From positions 1,364,001 to 1,428,000 of the forward strand of contig OZ245718.1 of NCBI GenBank assembly GCA_965227045.1: 64,000 nt of DNA. Reading direction: 5' to 3'. Shown here one piece after another: positions 27,000 through 35,824 of the stretch. Numbering within the stretch: position 1 is the stretch's first letter; every line of letters begins with the position of its first letter. Under the pieces are notes generated by a model that was given only the letters and a program-made list of their open reading frames with translations, did no database searches and was not told the origin of the DNA. A program made the translations under genes and the position numbers. Source of the DNA: UBA10649 sp965227045. GTDB lineage: Bacteria; Actinomycetota; Actinomycetes; S36-B12.

Positions 27000-27978
27000 C
27001 CCGAGCCGCCTTCTGCTCGTACATGAGCCGATCGGCGCGTGCGACGGCCGTGTCGAAGTCCTCGCCCACCTGCCAGTCGGTCAGCCCGTAGGACCACTCG
27101 AGAGCGATCGTCGTGCGCAGCCGCGCCGCGAGTGCTTCGGCACCGGCGGCATCGGTTCTAGGGAGGATCAGCACGAACTCATCGCCGCCACTGCGGAAGG
27201 CGATGTCATCGGGGCGGATCACGCTGCGCAGCGCAGCTCCGAAATCGCTGAGCGTGCGATCACCCGCCAGGTGCCCCTCGCGGTCGTTGATCTCCTTGAA
27301 CTGGTCGAGGTCGATCACCATCAGTGCGCGCGGGGCCACGGTGCGCACCGCGTCGCCGCGATGATCGACGAGCGCGACCATGCCCGATCTATTCAGTAGG
27401 CCGGTGAGGGGGTCGGTGACCATCTGCTGCTTCATGTGCGCGACCAGCGTGCCGAACGCGAGGAGGAGCCCGACTGACATCCCGCCCACCACGAGCCACG
27501 GGATGAACAGGAGCGGAAGGCGGTCGGTGCTCGCGAACACGATCAGCAAACCCGCGCTCGCGATCGTCATGAAGCCGAGCGCGACGAGCCTTGGCATCCA
27601 CCAGCCCATGTAGGCGCCGACCGCGATGAGGCTGATCGACGACGTGACGGCGCCAGTATCGGTGACCGAGATGTAGACCACCCACCACGAGGCGCAGATC
27701 GAGACCGCGGTCTGGAGGTAGAGGAACCACCCGGGCGTTCTCGCCCTCATGACCAACAGCGCGATGAAGACCGCCGATGCGTAGATGAGCACGCCGATCC
27801 GCGTCTCGAACTTCGCCGTCGCGTTCATCGGAAAGATGAGGGCCAACGTCAGAACGACTGTGGAGGCGCCGAACCACAGAGCCATCGTCCAGACTGGGCC
27901 CGGCATGCCGAGCAATCGCCGATCCACGGCGTCGTAAACCTCCGGCGCATTGCCGATACGCGTCTCGGTTCGCCCCAC
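26977..27978 (-). CDS. membrane diguanylate cyclase (GGDEF)
   Basis: A 333-residue enzyme expected to make cyclic di-GMP. Six hydrophobic segments (about 28-180) form a membrane sensor of unknown signal. The GGDEF domain (about 185-330) has an intact SGGDEF active site and an RPDD inhibitory site at the canonical five-residue spacing before it, so product feedback is likely. VIDLDQFKEINDREGH provides the metal Asp. No EAL domain is attached. Output could influence surface or adhesin genes nearby, but there is no direct evidence for that. Confidence 0.93.
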   Translation of the reverse strand: MGRTETRIGNAPEVYDAVDRRLLGMPGPVWTMALWFGASTVVLTLALIFPMNATAKFETRIGVLIYASAVFIALLVMRARTPGWFLYLQTAVSICASWWVVYISVTDTGAVTSSISLIAVGAYMGWWMPRLVALGFMTIASAGLLIVFASTDRLPLLFIPWLVVGGMSVGLLLAFGTLVAHMKQQMVTDPLTGLLNRSGMVALVDHRGDAVRTVAPRALMVIDLDQFKEINDREGHLAGDRTLSDFGAALRSVIRPDDIAFRSGGDEFVLILPRTDAAGAEALAARLRTTIALEWSYGLTDWQVGEDFDTAVARADRLMYEQKAARATSRGAS

Positions 27979-28013
27979 ACGGCCAGATTACCGTGGGCCC
28001 TAGGGTTCACTTC

Positions 28014-28685
28014 ATGCTCGATCCCCGCCTGCTCACCGCCGTGCATGGCCATGTTCGCCAGGTCGAAACGCTCCGCGACCTTCAGACGGGCCACTTCGAC
28101 GCCGTCACCACGGTCGAGCGAGCGTTTGCCGGTTGCCGCATCGGACTCGGTGTGGCCGAGGCAGCCGACGGCGAGATCGTCGCCGTCGACGGAGAGGTCT
28201 GGCGGGTCCCCGCCGACGGAGTTCCGGTCGTGGCTCCTCCCACGCTGGGTCTGCCGTTCGCCGTGGCGGCGAGCGGTGGGAGCAGCATCAGCGTGGAACT
28301 GGCGAGCGGGGCAACCATGGATGCGATCACGACGAGAATCGACGAAGTCCGAGCCCTTATCGGCCCGACCGGATCTCCCGTGGTTGCGGTGCGCATCGAC
28401 GGCACGTACACCGACGTGCTGCTCCGCAGCGAGCCACGCCAGGACAAGCCCTACCGGCTTCTTAGCGATGTGCTGGAGCACGAGGTCCGCTTCTCCTTTG
28501 AGTCGTGGACCGGCACGCTCGTGGGCTTTCGGTTCGACGACGAGAGCGACGGAGTCAGTATCCCGGGCCTGCACCTGCACGGGATCTCCGCCGACCGGCG
28601 CTCCGGAGGCCACTGCCACCATGCGACGGTCCTCGCGGCAACGCTCACGGCGTGGCTCGACGACGTGGACTTCGTTACGCATTAG
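28014..28685 (+). CDS. budA: alpha-acetolactate decarboxylase
   Basis: A 223-residue enzyme that would turn 2-acetolactate into acetoin. The zinc ligands are His187 and His189 in GLHLHGISADRRSGGH and His200, with the same spacing as in the Bacillus enzymes; earlier EIVAVDGEVWRVPADG is also characteristic. No acetolactate synthase or butanediol dehydrogenase gene is nearby, so it is an orphan here, possibly draining acetolactate to balance branched-chain amino acids. The start ATG 28014 has only a weak ribosome site. Confidence 0.9.
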   Translation: MLDPRLLTAVHGHVRQVETLRDLQTGHFDAVTTVERAFAGCRIGLGVAEAADGEIVAVDGEVWRVPADGVPVVAPPTLGLPFAVAASGGSSISVELASGATMDAITTRIDEVRALIGPTGSPVVAVRIDGTYTDVLLRSEPRQDKPYRLLSDVLEHEVRFSFESWTGTLVGFRFDDESDGVSIPGLHLHGISADRRSGGHCHHATVLAATLTAWLDDVDFVTH

Positions 28686-28780
28686 CAACGCAATCGCGCG
28701 CTGGCGGCACGTTCTGCCCTTGACTCTCGCCGCCCCAGGATGGACCCTTGGCGTACGCCAGACAGGGGGGTCGACGCGCA

Positions 28781-29083
28781 ATGATTCATGCTGCTGTGGC
28801 ATTCGCCGCCGCGCCGCCCGCCGCCGCGTTCCCTGACCGGATCGTCGTCACTGGGGTCGGGCTGCTTGCCTTGACCTTCCTGGCGATCGCAGGAGCCTGG
28901 GACTTCGTCAACACCCGACGCGCCAGCAGCCTGGCCGACCGCAAGCGCTTTGTGTTCAGCGAAGCCCGGGAAGCACTTCCCTCGCAAAGAATTCATCGGA
29001 CTCGTGGCGGATCCGGGGATCCGCGTCACGACCTCCGCCCAGGATCACCACATGATCAAGGCCGAGTGCCGACAGTTCAGTGA
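28781..29083 (+). CDS. possible small membrane protein
   Basis: A 100-residue reading frame from ATG 28781, with a GGGGGG run ten bases upstream. It has one or two hydrophobic segments (AAVAFAAAPPAAAF and IVVTGVGLLALTFLAIAGAW) and a basic tail. The last 43 codons overlap the end of the convergent LLM gene, so the C-terminal part may be noncoding. Unknown family, low certainty. Confidence 0.35.
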   Translation: MIHAAVAFAAAPPAAAFPDRIVVTGVGLLALTFLAIAGAWDFVNTRRASSLADRKRFVFSEAREALPSQRIHRTRGGSGDPRHDLRPGSPHDQGRVPTVQ

Positions 29084-29939
29084 GGCGGGCCACGCACTCG
29101 TCGGGCGTTCCGATCACGCAGAACCGGTCAAGGAAGTCGTCTGGCAGGTCCTGGGCCTGGGCCGAGTGCGCCGTCGCGTGGCGGTAGTTGTCGTAGTCCC
29201 TCGTCACGTCGGACACGACCGCGGCGTCCGCCGCACTCAGCACGTCACCCGCATCTCGACGGAAGTGCGTGGAAATGCTCGCGTTCGCACGTACAAGCTC
29301 GCGTAGAGCGGGCAGGTCGGTCCCCACACCCGCCACGATCAACGCCCCGACGGGAATCGAAGGATTCACTGCACGAACCTGCTGAACGGCCCACGCGACC
29401 TGATCCACCTCCGCGCCGACCGCAACCGTGACCTGGTCGCCATGGGCCGCCGCGATGGCGAGATTGCGCGGCCCAGATGCGAAGACGTTGACGGGAACGG
29501 AAGCAAGATCTGGGCTTGGCAGCCACGCCAGTCGGCTCTCCGTCTCCCCCAGTCGGACGACGCCTCCGGACAGGTAGGTCCGAGCCTCGTCGAGGAGATC
29601 GCCGAACCGCTCCGCCGAAGGAGCCTCTTCGCCGACCAGGTGGAGAGCCGTGTCGCCGCGAGCCACACCCAGGATCGCTCGACCCCCAGACAGCTGATGG
29701 ATCGTCGCGAACGTCGACGCCACCACCGCGGGATTGCGAGTCACCAGATTCGTCACCGCTGTGCCGATGACGATCCGCTCGGTCACCCGTGCGGCGAGCG
29801 TCATCGAGACGGTGATGTCCGGGGTGAGGTTCTGGCTGTCCTGGAACAGCAGTCCGTCCCATCCGTCGGCCTCTGCGGCGATCGCGGCAGCCTCCACCTC
29901 GCCGGGGAACGCGTAGGTGCGAAGAAAGAAGTCGGTCAC
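28956..29939 (-). CDS. LLM-class (F420-type) oxidoreductase
   Basis: A 327-residue TIM-barrel oxidoreductase of the luciferase-like family. GWDGLLFQDSQN, VIGTAVTNLVTRNP and LGVARGDTAL are family segments of the F420-dependent subgroup. The start is a GTG at 29939, one base after the stop of the GH18 gene, so it appears cotranscribed with the polysaccharide genes; why is unclear. It could reduce an F420- or FMN-linked substrate; no specific function can be assigned. Confidence 0.85.
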   Translation of the reverse strand: MTDFFLRTYAFPGEVEAAAIAAEADGWDGLLFQDSQNLTPDITVSMTLAARVTERIVIGTAVTNLVTRNPAVVASTFATIHQLSGGRAILGVARGDTALHLVGEEAPSAERFGDLLDEARTYLSGGVVRLGETESRLAWLPSPDLASVPVNVFASGPRNLAIAAAHGDQVTVAVGAEVDQVAWAVQQVRAVNPSIPVGALIVAGVGTDLPALRELVRANASISTHFRRDAGDVLSAADAAVVSDVTRDYDNYRHATAHSAQAQDLPDDFLDRFCVIGTPDECVARLTELSALGLDHVVILGGGRDADPRIRHESDEFFAREVLPGLR

Positions 29940-29940
29940 G

Positions 29941-31503
29941 TCAGCCGCCCGGGTAAACGACGATCCACGGCGAACCGCCCGATACCGGCACGCCTGGCTG
30001 CTGCCCCTGTGTCCACCACTTCGCCTGGTACGGCACGAGATCGAGCTGAACGCGCGAGCCGGCGACATAGGCCACGTCCGGGTCCCACTCGGGATACGTG
30101 TTCGGCGCGACCGTCGGCAGTGGCGCAGGCGTGTCGCCCGGCAGCACCGGGCCGATGAGCGTCCAGGGCGTGTCGTACTGGGTCGCGACCGGCGTGTCCG
30201 GAGCAAAGCCACTCGTGTACCACTTAGCTTGGTAGACCTGCTGCCGCCAGACGACCTTGGTTCCCGCGGGGTACGTGCCGAGCGGATCCCAGATCGGATA
30301 CGGGCTCGTTGCCGGATCATCGACGATGACAGGCGACGTCGCCGTTGGCGTCGGGATGGGCGCGGTCGCGGAGGCAGTAGGACTCGCCGTGACGAAGTCG
30401 TTGTCATCGGTGTCGGCCGAGAGGATGTCCGCGAAGCTCTTTCCCTGCTGGTCGACCCCGCTGCAACTCGTCTGGACGACGGTGATGACGGTCGGTAGTG
30501 GATGGGTGCATGTCGCGTCGCGATTCAGGTTCCACATCGAGATCAGGCCCGCGCCCTGCTCTCTGGCGAACTCGTTCACGACCTGCGCGTCGTCAATCGT
30601 GAATACCTCACCAGGCACGTCGTTCTGGCCGATCATCGGCGTGATGCCGACCTTGGCCCACACCTTCGCCTCGTTGTCGGGAAGCGCCGACAGGCTGTAG
30701 AGCTTGCGCACCTGGGCCTTCAGGTTCGTCGCGGCCTGGATGACGGCGTCGGACATGCTCTGGCTCGTGGACTTGGATCCGCCGAAGTTCATCGTCATAC
30801 CGTTGACGCCCGTCAGGTTCACTCCGGCGTCGAGCATCGCCTGTGCCGCGGCGATGCCCTCATCGGTGAGGCCGTATGTGGCGACGGGGAGCGTCAGCCA
30901 CACCTCAAGCGGGCGCCCATCCGCAGCCAGCTGGTCCTGGACCGCCTTGATGGCCGCCGCCCGACGCTCGTTGCCGGCGGTGTCCGACAGGTTCGAGCCC
31001 TCGATGTCCAGGTCGATGCTGGCCAGCTCGTACCGGTCGATGACGGCCCGGTACGCGTCGACGAGCGCGCTCGGGTCGGTGCAGGAGGTGCTGAGTTCCT
31101 GGTTGATCGCGCCGCCGAACGAGACACGTGCCCGACCACCCGTCAGGCGCAGTTGCGAGATGCGGCGGTCGAGTTCGAGATCGGACGCGGCCTGATCAAG
31201 GGTGTAGTACGTGCCCCACGTTGGTGTGCACGGCTCGTCTCGGCCGGCGACGATGAACGCGAGGACTACGTCCTGCTGAGCAGGGCCGGACGGCGTCTCA
31301 AACGGATAGGACGGCGTCACGGTCACGTCGACATAGCCCGCGAAGGTGGACGGTCCGGGCGGCTGCGGCGGGATTACCGCAGGCTTGATGAAGTAGATGA
31401 TGCCGATGACAACCGCGAGCGTCGTGACCACCAGAACACCGACGCGCAGGACGGACACACGCGTGGTCTTGGGTGCCTTCGGCTCCTTCGGAGACTTCGT
31501 CAC
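29941..31503 (-). CDS. membrane-anchored GH18 hydrolase with two CBM5/12 modules
   Basis: A 520-residue protein likely facing outside the cell. A single helix at about 18-40 would anchor it. The GH18 barrel (about 50-350) keeps the catalytic DxDxE as DLDIE with Glu168, and MTMNFGG. A Ser/Thr/Pro linker (about 370-395) leads to two chitin-binding CBM5/12 modules with the hallmark YQAKWYTSG and YQAKWWTQG. It should bind and cut beta-1,4-GlcNAc polymers such as chitin. Translation starts at GTG 31503, overlapping the stop of the GT2 synthase gene, so synthesis and cutting are genetically coupled. Confidence 0.88.
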   Translation of the reverse strand: MTKSPKEPKAPKTTRVSVLRVGVLVVTTLAVVIGIIYFIKPAVIPPQPPGPSTFAGYVDVTVTPSYPFETPSGPAQQDVVLAFIVAGRDEPCTPTWGTYYTLDQAASDLELDRRISQLRLTGGRARVSFGGAINQELSTSCTDPSALVDAYRAVIDRYELASIDLDIEGSNLSDTAGNERRAAAIKAVQDQLAADGRPLEVWLTLPVATYGLTDEGIAAAQAMLDAGVNLTGVNGMTMNFGGSKSTSQSMSDAVIQAATNLKAQVRKLYSLSALPDNEAKVWAKVGITPMIGQNDVPGEVFTIDDAQVVNEFAREQGAGLISMWNLNRDATCTHPLPTVITVVQTSCSGVDQQGKSFADILSADTDDNDFVTASPTASATAPIPTPTATSPVIVDDPATSPYPIWDPLGTYPAGTKVVWRQQVYQAKWYTSGFAPDTPVATQYDTPWTLIGPVLPGDTPAPLPTVAPNTYPEWDPDVAYVAGSRVQLDLVPYQAKWWTQGQQPGVPVSGGSPWIVVYPGG

Positions 31504-33851
31504 GATCCGTCCTCCTCGCGATGACGGCTGCGACGGTCACCCTTGCGCTCACCCGTGCTGTACGAGTTGGCGGACTGCTCCACACCGCGCTCAGAGGTTC
31601 CGTTGTCCGGACCGAAGTACAGCACCGACTCCCAGTCGAGCGCGGGCTCCGCGACGTCCACGACGGGCGCATCCTTCTTCGTCTTGGGTGCCTTCGCTGG
31701 CACACGGACCCAGTTGGCCATGCCGACAGCAACGTCGACGACCGAGTTCTTGAGTCCGATGAACGCGATGATCGCGTACGTCGTGAGCAGGCCGTTGAAC
31801 GCGGCGAATGCGGCGTTGGTGTAGTTGCCGAACCGCAGGTCGCTCAGGAAGCGGTATAGCGAGTACACGGCGATCAGCGCGGCGAACAGCACGTACAGTG
31901 CGGGCGCCGCGGTTCGGTCCTTGACCTTGGGCGTGCGAGCGAAGTCGATCTTCGACTTGGCAGCTGCCTGCTGCAGCGACTTGAACGTCCCGCCGAGATT
32001 GACTCCGAGAAGGATCAGGTTGAAGCCGTAGACCCGGAACACGTCGGTCCGCTTGTAGCCGAGCCGCTTGAAGTCGTACGCCATCGCGAAGAAGTACGGG
32101 AGCGCCGCTGCGAGCAGGATCGGACTGAGCAGGAGGCTGTTGTACGGGTAGACAAGAAGGAACACTAGGCCGACGCTCGCCCATGCAATCGACGCCATGT
32201 AGTTGAACCGAAGCCATACGTGCGGCCGCTTCACCTTGTGGCCGGCCTTCTTCTCGCGCCGGATGTACTTCCAGAACTTGGGCATGATGAGCAGACCGCC
32301 GTTGGCCCAACGCGCGCGTTGCACCACGAGCGAGCCGAAGTCCGGAGGGGTTGCGCTGTAGCTCAGTCGCTCCGGGTAGTTGTAGAGGGTCCAGCCATTC
32401 GCAACGAGGTCGATGCTCGACTCGGTGTCCTCGATGACGGTGCGGTCCTGGACATAACGCTTGACCTCGTATCCGTCGACGTACGAGATCTCCTCGATGT
32501 CCTTCAACGCGATCTTGCGAATGACCGCGTTCGCACCGACCCAGAATGTCGCGTTGTAGTAGGTCAGCCCCTGGTGGACGATGTGCTGGATGTCGGTGGT
32601 GGCCGCAGCGATGCGCTCGAGTCGCGTTGGCGCTCCGCGGAACGAGGAGTAGGGCGTCTGGATGACGGCGATGCGCTCGTTGCCCGGCAACTCGAGGTGG
32701 TACGTCAGCCGCAGGCAGTACTCGCGAAGCAGCACGCTGTCCGCGTCGAGGGTCAGCAGGTAGTCCGAGTCCGGAATGCGCAGCACGTCGTCGTCGTCGG
32801 TGTCGTTGACCCGCAGGATCTTGCCGATGCGCGTGTCGAGCACCGTGTACGTGTGACCCATCAGGCCGATGTACGCGTTCAGGTTCATCGCCTTGTTCGC
32901 ATCGTGCGACAGGTGCGCGTACACCTTGCGCTCGAAGGAGGTGATCTCGGCACTGAACGTCCAGACCAATCGCCGATACAGCTGCGAGATGCGCTCGGCG
33001 GACACCACCGCGCCGTCGTCCAGGGCTGCGAACAGCGCCTTGCCGGTGATCTCGAAGTCCTGACCGAGTCCCGCGAAGACCTCGTCCGCAACGAACTGGT
33101 CCGCGTTCGTCGCGCGCGAGTAGCGCGTCGCTTCGGCGCTCATCCACTCCGCCGCCCACATGAAGTCGACCGCGAGCGAGCGGAGCGCATTGTCTGAGGC
33201 GCCGCCGTCAGCCGAAGCGGTTCGTTCATGCTCGGCCAACGCTGCAATGAACCGGTCGCGAGGTCCGCTGAGCATCGCCTCGACCTTGTCGGGCAGGGCG
33301 CGGCACCCCGCGAGCCCGGCGACGGCATCCGCGTCCTTCGGGTTCGGCGGGTCGTCGATGAGCAGGACGACCCTCATGCTCGGGAACTCCTGCAGCGCCG
33401 CCGACAGAACAGTCGCGAGGACGACCTCCGGGTCCTCGCGGTACGACGGGATGAGCACCGTGATGGACGGCCGCCGCGTGGCGAAATGAGCATCGATCTC
33501 CGCACGCGGAACCCGGGAGTGGGTCCGTGAGCGATAGAGGGCGCCCTGCCTGGCAAGCAGGTACATCAGCGCCGAGAAGGTGAGGAAGGACATGACGAAG
33601 ACATAGGAGATGGTCTGCGCGATGAATGCGCTGTCGCGAACGCCGCGATCGATGAAGCCCGCGACGACGGTGGTGAGGATGTACGTCAGCCACAGTGCGA
33701 CAGTCGCGACGATCGCGAAACCGCCCATCCACGTCGCGGCGTTGGTCGCGGGCGGGGTTACCGCTGGCAGCGGCGGCCGCGGCGACTCCGAACCCCATTG
33801 GCGCTTCCGAGTCGTGACGACGTCGGTAGCCGGAGATCGGTCGTCAGTCAT
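31500..33851 (-). CDS. processive family 2 glycosyltransferase
   Basis: A 783-residue membrane synthase. Two helices lie at about 42-105; the cytosolic GT2 domain (about 120-540) contains IPSYREDPE, the metal-binding TLDADSV (about 367-372), the general-base region IEDTESS (about 474) and the QRARW motif (about 508-512) that marks processive enzymes such as cellulose, chitin and hyaluronan synthases. Five or so C-terminal helices would form the translocation channel. A long insertion at 190-260 is mostly alpha-helical. The ATG at 33851 follows GAGG. Next to a GH18 with chitin-binding modules, it probably polymerises a GlcNAc-containing chain; cellulose is an alternative. Confidence 0.88.
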   Translation of the reverse strand: MTDDRSPATDVVTTRKRQWGSESPRPPLPAVTPPATNAATWMGGFAIVATVALWLTYILTTVVAGFIDRGVRDSAFIAQTISYVFVMSFLTFSALMYLLARQGALYRSRTHSRVPRAEIDAHFATRRPSITVLIPSYREDPEVVLATVLSAALQEFPSMRVVLLIDDPPNPKDADAVAGLAGCRALPDKVEAMLSGPRDRFIAALAEHERTASADGGASDNALRSLAVDFMWAAEWMSAEATRYSRATNADQFVADEVFAGLGQDFEITGKALFAALDDGAVVSAERISQLYRRLVWTFSAEITSFERKVYAHLSHDANKAMNLNAYIGLMGHTYTVLDTRIGKILRVNDTDDDDVLRIPDSDYLLTLDADSVLLREYCLRLTYHLELPGNERIAVIQTPYSSFRGAPTRLERIAAATTDIQHIVHQGLTYYNATFWVGANAVIRKIALKDIEEISYVDGYEVKRYVQDRTVIEDTESSIDLVANGWTLYNYPERLSYSATPPDFGSLVVQRARWANGGLLIMPKFWKYIRREKKAGHKVKRPHVWLRFNYMASIAWASVGLVFLLVYPYNSLLLSPILLAAALPYFFAMAYDFKRLGYKRTDVFRVYGFNLILLGVNLGGTFKSLQQAAAKSKIDFARTPKVKDRTAAPALYVLFAALIAVYSLYRFLSDLRFGNYTNAAFAAFNGLLTTYAIIAFIGLKNSVVDVAVGMANWVRVPAKAPKTKKDAPVVDVAEPALDWESVLYFGPDNGTSERGVEQSANSYSTGERKGDRRSRHREEDGS

Positions 33852-33874
33852 ATGTGAGTTGCCCTCGTCCCGCG

Positions 33875-34168
33875 CTAGCTGGCGGCCGTGTACTCCCACG
33901 ACAAGTTGCCCTGGTCGTCGTCCTGCGTCACGGTGATGACGCCCGAACTGCCATCTGCACCGGTTGCGTCACAGGTGAATGTCGCACCAGCAGCGACGGG
34001 GATGTCCGACGGGCACGAAACCGTGTACTCGCCGCCCAACTGCTCGCTCATGCCCTGAGTGAGCTTGTCCTGCACATCCGACTGGCTGAGCGAGTTCGAG
34101 CACGCGGCCAAGAGGCCCACGGTCATGGCAAGAGCGCCAACCAATGCAGTCGTGCGGCCAAGCTTCAT
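33875..34168 (-). CDS. DUF4333 lipoprotein
   Basis: A 97-residue exported protein with a lipobox LAAC (Cys near 23). The mature part has VSCPSDIPVAAGATFTCDATG, the two-Cys pattern typical of DUF4333, a family of small actinobacterial lipoproteins without known function. ATG 34168 was chosen: AGGGAG lies five bases upstream. It precedes the GT2 gene by only 23 bases and is probably the first gene of that operon. Confidence 0.82.
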   Translation of the reverse strand: MKLGRTTALVGALAMTVGLLAACSNSLSQSDVQDKLTQGMSEQLGGEYTVSCPSDIPVAAGATFTCDATGADGSSGVITVTQDDDQGNLSWEYTAAS

Positions 34169-34344
34169 TTCCACTCCCTATGTCGGTTCTGGCCCGCCCG
34201 TTTCACGCTGACGGCGTGCGCACACCCTATCCACGAGGCAGAATCGCACCAAGCCTTCCGGCGCCAATGACATAGTGGTGCTAGGAAATGTCGGCAATCA
34301 CGGCTCTCCGACGCTTGGGGCGCATCAATGCGGGGGTATGACCA

Positions 34345-34905
34345 ATGACGACTGCAAGTACTCGAACGGGTTTGCGAATCGCGGCGCTCGGTGCCGCGGC
34401 CGCGTTGCTGCTGGCCGCATGCACGTCGGAACCAACATCCGATCTCTCGTCCGCAGCATCAGGTTCGTCGCTCGTTGCACCGAGCGACGAGGCCACGTCA
34501 GCCGCGTCCGGCGCGACCGAGCCGACCGATGCAGCGGGCGAGGCATGCTCCGCGTACTTCCAACTCGACCTACTGAACAGCACGTATGCGGGCGGCGCAG
34601 TCGCCGACGGCGACATGACCGAGGCCCAGGTTCGTGCAGACTTCACTCGCCTGCTGAAGATCATGGTGTCGCAGGGAAAGATCGCGGTGGAGGACGGCGC
34701 GGTCAACCAGAAGCTCGTCGCGAACGCCACAAAGATGCGCAAGGCGGTCAAGGGTCTGGCGAAGAACCAGGCGCTGTCGGACCTGTCGAAGAAGCAGCAG
34801 GAGAAGTTCACGCTGCAGTCATCGCGAGTCCAGAAGGCCTGCACGAGCGCCGGCTTCCCGCTGCCGGAGGACAACAACGTTGCGCGAACGGCCGCGGGTA
34901 TCTAA
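34345..34905 (+). CDS. hypothetical lipoprotein
   Basis: A 186-residue protein with a signal peptide ending in the lipobox LLAAC (Cys26). A Ser/Thr/Ala-rich stretch (27-65) is followed by a helical domain containing CSAYFQLDLLNSTYAGG and a second Cys in QKACTSAGFPLP; these two may pair. I do not recognise the family. It ends seven bases before the thioesterase start, suggesting cotranscription, and is divergent from the DUF4333 gene. Confidence 0.72.
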   Translation: MTTASTRTGLRIAALGAAAALLLAACTSEPTSDLSSAASGSSLVAPSDEATSAASGATEPTDAAGEACSAYFQLDLLNSTYAGGAVADGDMTEAQVRADFTRLLKIMVSQGKIAVEDGAVNQKLVANATKMRKAVKGLAKNQALSDLSKKQQEKFTLQSSRVQKACTSAGFPLPEDNNVARTAAGI

Positions 34906-34912
34906 TACCGAT

Positions 34913-35779
34913 GTGACCGAACCCATCGAGCAGGAGCATTTCGCCGATCGCATCAACCTCCAGCAGGTCGACCGCGACATCTTCACTGGCTGGTGTCACT
35001 CCGGCGCGCCTCTGCGCGCTTACGGTGGCCAGATCGCGGCACAGTCGCTGATGGCGGCGGGACGGACCGTGGACGACGACGCGAGGCAGATCCATTCGCT
35101 GCACGGCTACTTCCTGCGCCCGGGCGGTACTAAGGACTCGATCACCTACCTTGTCGACCGGCCCCGCGATGGCCGATCCTTCTCGACTCGCTTCGTTCGC
35201 GCGGTGCAGCAGGGCGAGACGATCTTCATGATGACGGCGTCGTTCGCGCTGACCGATGAAGGACCTGAACACCAGTTCGAGATGCCGGAAGCGACTCGGC
35301 CGAGCTCCCTGGATGACATCTCCATGCCGCTGACGTCATACGTCGAGGGTGCCGGCGAGGAGTACGACTACCCGGACTCAAGCCTGATCGGCCTGCGCAT
35401 CGTCGAGGCCGAGCGTCCCATCGAGCTGACCAACGGGCGCTTCGAGCGCATCGCCTGGGTACGCATCCGCGAGGAGCTGCCCGAGGACTGGCTCACCCAG
35501 GCGTGTGCACTCACCTACCTGTCGGACCTGACCATGGTGAGCACGGCGCTCGGCCCGCACATGGGCCTGCACGGCGAGCACGAACTCATGCTCGCGTCCG
35601 TCGACCACGCGATGTGGTTCCACACCAGCACTCGCGCGGACCGCTGGCTGCTCTTCGCCCAGGACACGCCAGTTGCGCGCGGTGGGCACGGGCTGGCCCG
35701 CGGACTCTTCTACGACCCGGACGGCGTGCTCGTCGCGTCGGTTGTCCAGGAATCGCTCATGCGAACCCGCCATCATTGA
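34913..35779 (+). CDS. tesB: acyl-CoA thioesterase II
   Basis: A 288-residue double-hotdog thioesterase of the expected family length, hydrolysing medium- to long-chain acyl-CoA. HSLHGYFLRPGG is the first hotdog signature; the second half has SDLTMVSTAL and the closing GLARGLFYDPDGVLVASVVQE with an aspartate triad similar to E. coli TesB. GTG 34913 is the only start giving full length; the overlapping ATG 34911 runs into a stop at once. Confidence 0.92.
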   Translation: MTEPIEQEHFADRINLQQVDRDIFTGWCHSGAPLRAYGGQIAAQSLMAAGRTVDDDARQIHSLHGYFLRPGGTKDSITYLVDRPRDGRSFSTRFVRAVQQGETIFMMTASFALTDEGPEHQFEMPEATRPSSLDDISMPLTSYVEGAGEEYDYPDSSLIGLRIVEAERPIELTNGRFERIAWVRIREELPEDWLTQACALTYLSDLTMVSTALGPHMGLHGEHELMLASVDHAMWFHTSTRADRWLLFAQDTPVARGGHGLARGLFYDPDGVLVASVVQESLMRTRHH

Positions 35780-35824
35780 GGAACTGGGTGTGCTTCGGGT
35801 TGAGGTTCGGGCCATGCTGTACCT

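Noticed and set aside
31591..33159. 522-codon frame inside the GT2 gene
   Set aside because: Same strand, other frame, Arg/His-rich; the GT2 reading has all family motifs.
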